A stretch of 39,835 bases of DNA from contig CAADGM010000100.1 in NCBI GenBank assembly GCA_900696535.1, positions 1 through 39,835 on the forward strand, written 5' to 3'. Below, piece by piece: positions 38,564 through 39,835 of this stretch. Below the pieces are notes generated by a model. The model did no database searches. It was not told the origin of the DNA and worked only from the letters and a program-made list of their open reading frames with translations. Every line of letters starts with the position of its first letter. Position 1 is the first letter of the stretch. Made by a program: the position numbers and the translations under genes. This DNA is from an uncultured Planctomycetota bacterium (GTDB lineage: Bacteria > Planctomycetota > Phycisphaerae > UBA1845 > Fen-1342).

Positions 38564-39541
38564 ATGAGACGCACGGATCGCGGCTTCACGCTGATCGAGT
38601 TGCTCGTAGTCGTTGCCATCATTGCCTTACTCATTTCGATCCTCCTCCCCGCACTCAACAACGCGCGTGAGCAGGGGCGGCGGGCGGTCTGCTCCGCGCA
38701 GCTCCGCAGCCTGGCCCAGGCGTTCATCACTTACGCGGCGGAGAACCGCGACAGCGTCCCCATGCACCAGGGCTCGGACCCCAGCTATGCCTACCTGCGC
38801 GGGTCCACGACCATCGCGGCCCCGGGCAACGAGTGGCACCTGGCCGAACTGCTGGCCAAGTACCTCAACATGACCCCGCCGCAGCGCGGCCCCGACAGCA
38901 AGTTCAGTTTCGAGGAGCTCGCCCGCTCGAAGAAGGTCGGCCAGATCTTCTACTGCCCCTCGACGGGCAACTTCACCTCCAAGCCGACCTCGAACTACGC
39001 CGGCTGGGACACGCCCTCGGACTTCGGCAGCTTCATGGACTACGCGCAGATCTGGAACTACGTGGGCGGCGGGCCATACGCCGGCGGTATCGCGGGCGGA
39101 ATCCGCGATGAGGCCGTCATCAACAGCAGCGCGGTCAACGGCCTGTTCGTGGTGCTCGACGATCAGCAGAACAAGATTCCCGGCAGCCCCGACCTGCCCG
39201 TGTCGTGGTACCGGCTGCCGTTCCGTGTCGACCGCAAGTCCGTTCGATTGCCGAACAGCGGATCGGACTCGCGCGTCCCGTTCCTGCACGACATCATGAT
39301 CTCACGAAACGAGTCGCTGGCGGGAATCCAGGCCAAGTTCCTGGCCAAGGATCTCCAGGTCACGGCCAGCAACCACCTCTCGACCACGCGGTTCGAGAGC
39401 CGGAAGAACAACCTGGTTCGCGGCGGCAACTACGCCTACGAGGACGGCAGCGTCCTGTTTCGTCAGGCCCAGACACTGCGGCCGCGGCTCCTGATCGATC
39501 GAACCGGCGGGGGCTTCGATCGTCCCGTGTTCTGGTGGTGA
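38564..39541 (+). CDS. Type IV prepilin-like secreted protein with H-X9-DG-type C terminus
   Basis: The N terminus [18 protein letters not shown] is a class III prepilin signal: cleavage after Gly7, Phe8 first in the mature protein, and Glu12 at position +5. The hydrophobic helix forms the pilin-like core. The C-terminal region has [11 protein letters not shown], which fits the G-x-x-DG-type motif common in the large planctomycete pseudopilin families (DUF1559-like). 325 residues. The function of these abundant proteins is unknown, probably surface or secretion related. GGAG occurs eight bases before the ATG. Confidence 0.85.
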   Translation: MRRTDRGFTLIELLVVVAIIALLISILLPALNNAREQGRRAVCSAQLRSLAQAFITYAAENRDSVPMHQGSDPSYAYLRGSTTIAAPGNEWHLAELLAKYLNMTPPQRGPDSKFSFEELARSKKVGQIFYCPSTGNFTSKPTSNYAGWDTPSDFGSFMDYAQIWNYVGGGPYAGGIAGGIRDEAVINSSAVNGLFVVLDDQQNKIPGSPDLPVSWYRLPFRVDRKSVRLPNSGSDSRVPFLHDIMISRNESLAGIQAKFLAKDLQVTASNHLSTTRFESRKNNLVRGGNYAYEDGSVLFRQAQTLRPRLLIDRTGGGFDRPVFWW

Positions 39542-39587
39542 TCCACGTGCCGCCGCGCGCGGCCGACCACATGGAGGATGAAGGCGC

Positions 39588-39835
39588 ATGCGTACGATGA
39601 ACATCCCGATGGCGACGTGCGGACTGATCGTCCTGGTCGGCCTGTGCGCGCCGGCCGGGGCCCAGAACCCGCCCACCGACCACCCGTTCGCGCTGGTGAA
39701 CGTGATCGACCTGTTCAACTTCTTCAACATCACGGTCGATCCGAACGTGCCGTTCAACGGCGAAGAGGGTCCGCCCCCGAACTGGAACCAGTACAAGGCC
39801 GACCCGCGCCTGGGCACGAACCCCAGCGCGGTCAC
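39588..39835 (+). CDS. Start of a secreted protein, cut by the window end
   Basis: ATG at 39588, preceded by GGAGGATGAAGG, opens a frame that runs off the right edge after 82 codons. The first 26 residues form a signal peptide (ATCGLIVLVGLCAPAGA, cleavage near AQN). The visible mature part has an acidic-aromatic segment (VIDLFNFFNITVDPN), with no recognised domain. Placed 46 bases after the prepilin-like gene on the same strand, it may be co-transcribed with it. Confidence 0.8.
   Translation, partial: MRTMNIPMATCGLIVLVGLCAPAGAQNPPTDHPFALVNVIDLFNFFNITVDPNVPFNGEEGPPPNWNQYKADPRLGTNPSAV

Overview
The window is a GC-rich bacterial chromosome segment that most resembles Planctomycetota, probably a Phycisphaerae-like lineage from a metagenome. 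The evidence is the combination of a secreted protein ending in a paired Asp-rich dockerin-type repeat, a PEP-CTERM protein, a prepilin-like protein with an N-terminal GFTLIELL motif, an LptD-like outer-membrane protein and a long divergent sigma-70 factor. Lineage is inferred from gene content only.

Layout. 1-1660: the end of an unknown charged protein, a purine/pyrimidine inverted-repeat spacer, tRNA-Lys(CTT) with a good promoter, and a lone ParA ATPase. 1685-3391 (minus): a polytopic ABC-exporter-type permease. 3660-9109: an iron-sulfur cluster assembly operon in the order Rrf2/IscR-like regulator, iscS, iscU, iscA, hscB, hscA, behind a candidate sigma-70 promoter. IscU carries the LPPVK chaperone-binding motif, matching the co-encoded HscB/HscA pair. 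9136-14294 (minus): an RlmN-family radical SAM methyltransferase, a glycogen-debranching enzyme and a PAS-GAF-receiver protein. 14425-23040: an F1Fo ATP synthase operon (atpZ-like, atpI-like, atpB, E, F, H, A, G, D) without atpC. 23092-26076 (minus): lptD-like. 26305-27729: purF. 27763-30114 (minus): a PQQ-type sugar dehydrogenase-like lipoprotein and selD. 30561-34045: an NAD-binding reductase and a secreted peptidylarginine-deiminase-like protein. 34139-35140 (minus): a sigma factor. 35526-36842: beta-phosphoglucomutase and a cyclodeaminase-family protein. 37292 to the end: PEP-CTERM protein, prepilin-like protein and the start of another secreted protein.

Three observations stand out. First, selD is a selenoprotein gene: its reading frame extends upstream of the first ATG through an in-frame UGA that sits at the catalytic position (residue 17), with a strong Shine-Dalgarno site upstream and a small hairpin at bSECIS spacing downstream. 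Second, three junctions of the atp operon contain inverted purine-rich/pyrimidine-rich repeats. The atpG-atpD spacer is built like a 23S rRNA intervening sequence: two arms pairing over 18 of 20 positions flank a four-helix-bundle (S23/IVP family) gene broken by one amber codon. The same left arm recurs without a gene between atpA and atpG. The right arm can also pair with the atpD ribosome-binding region, giving two mutually exclusive structures. Third, atpA is interrupted by an apparent one-base deletion, most simply explained as an assembly error.
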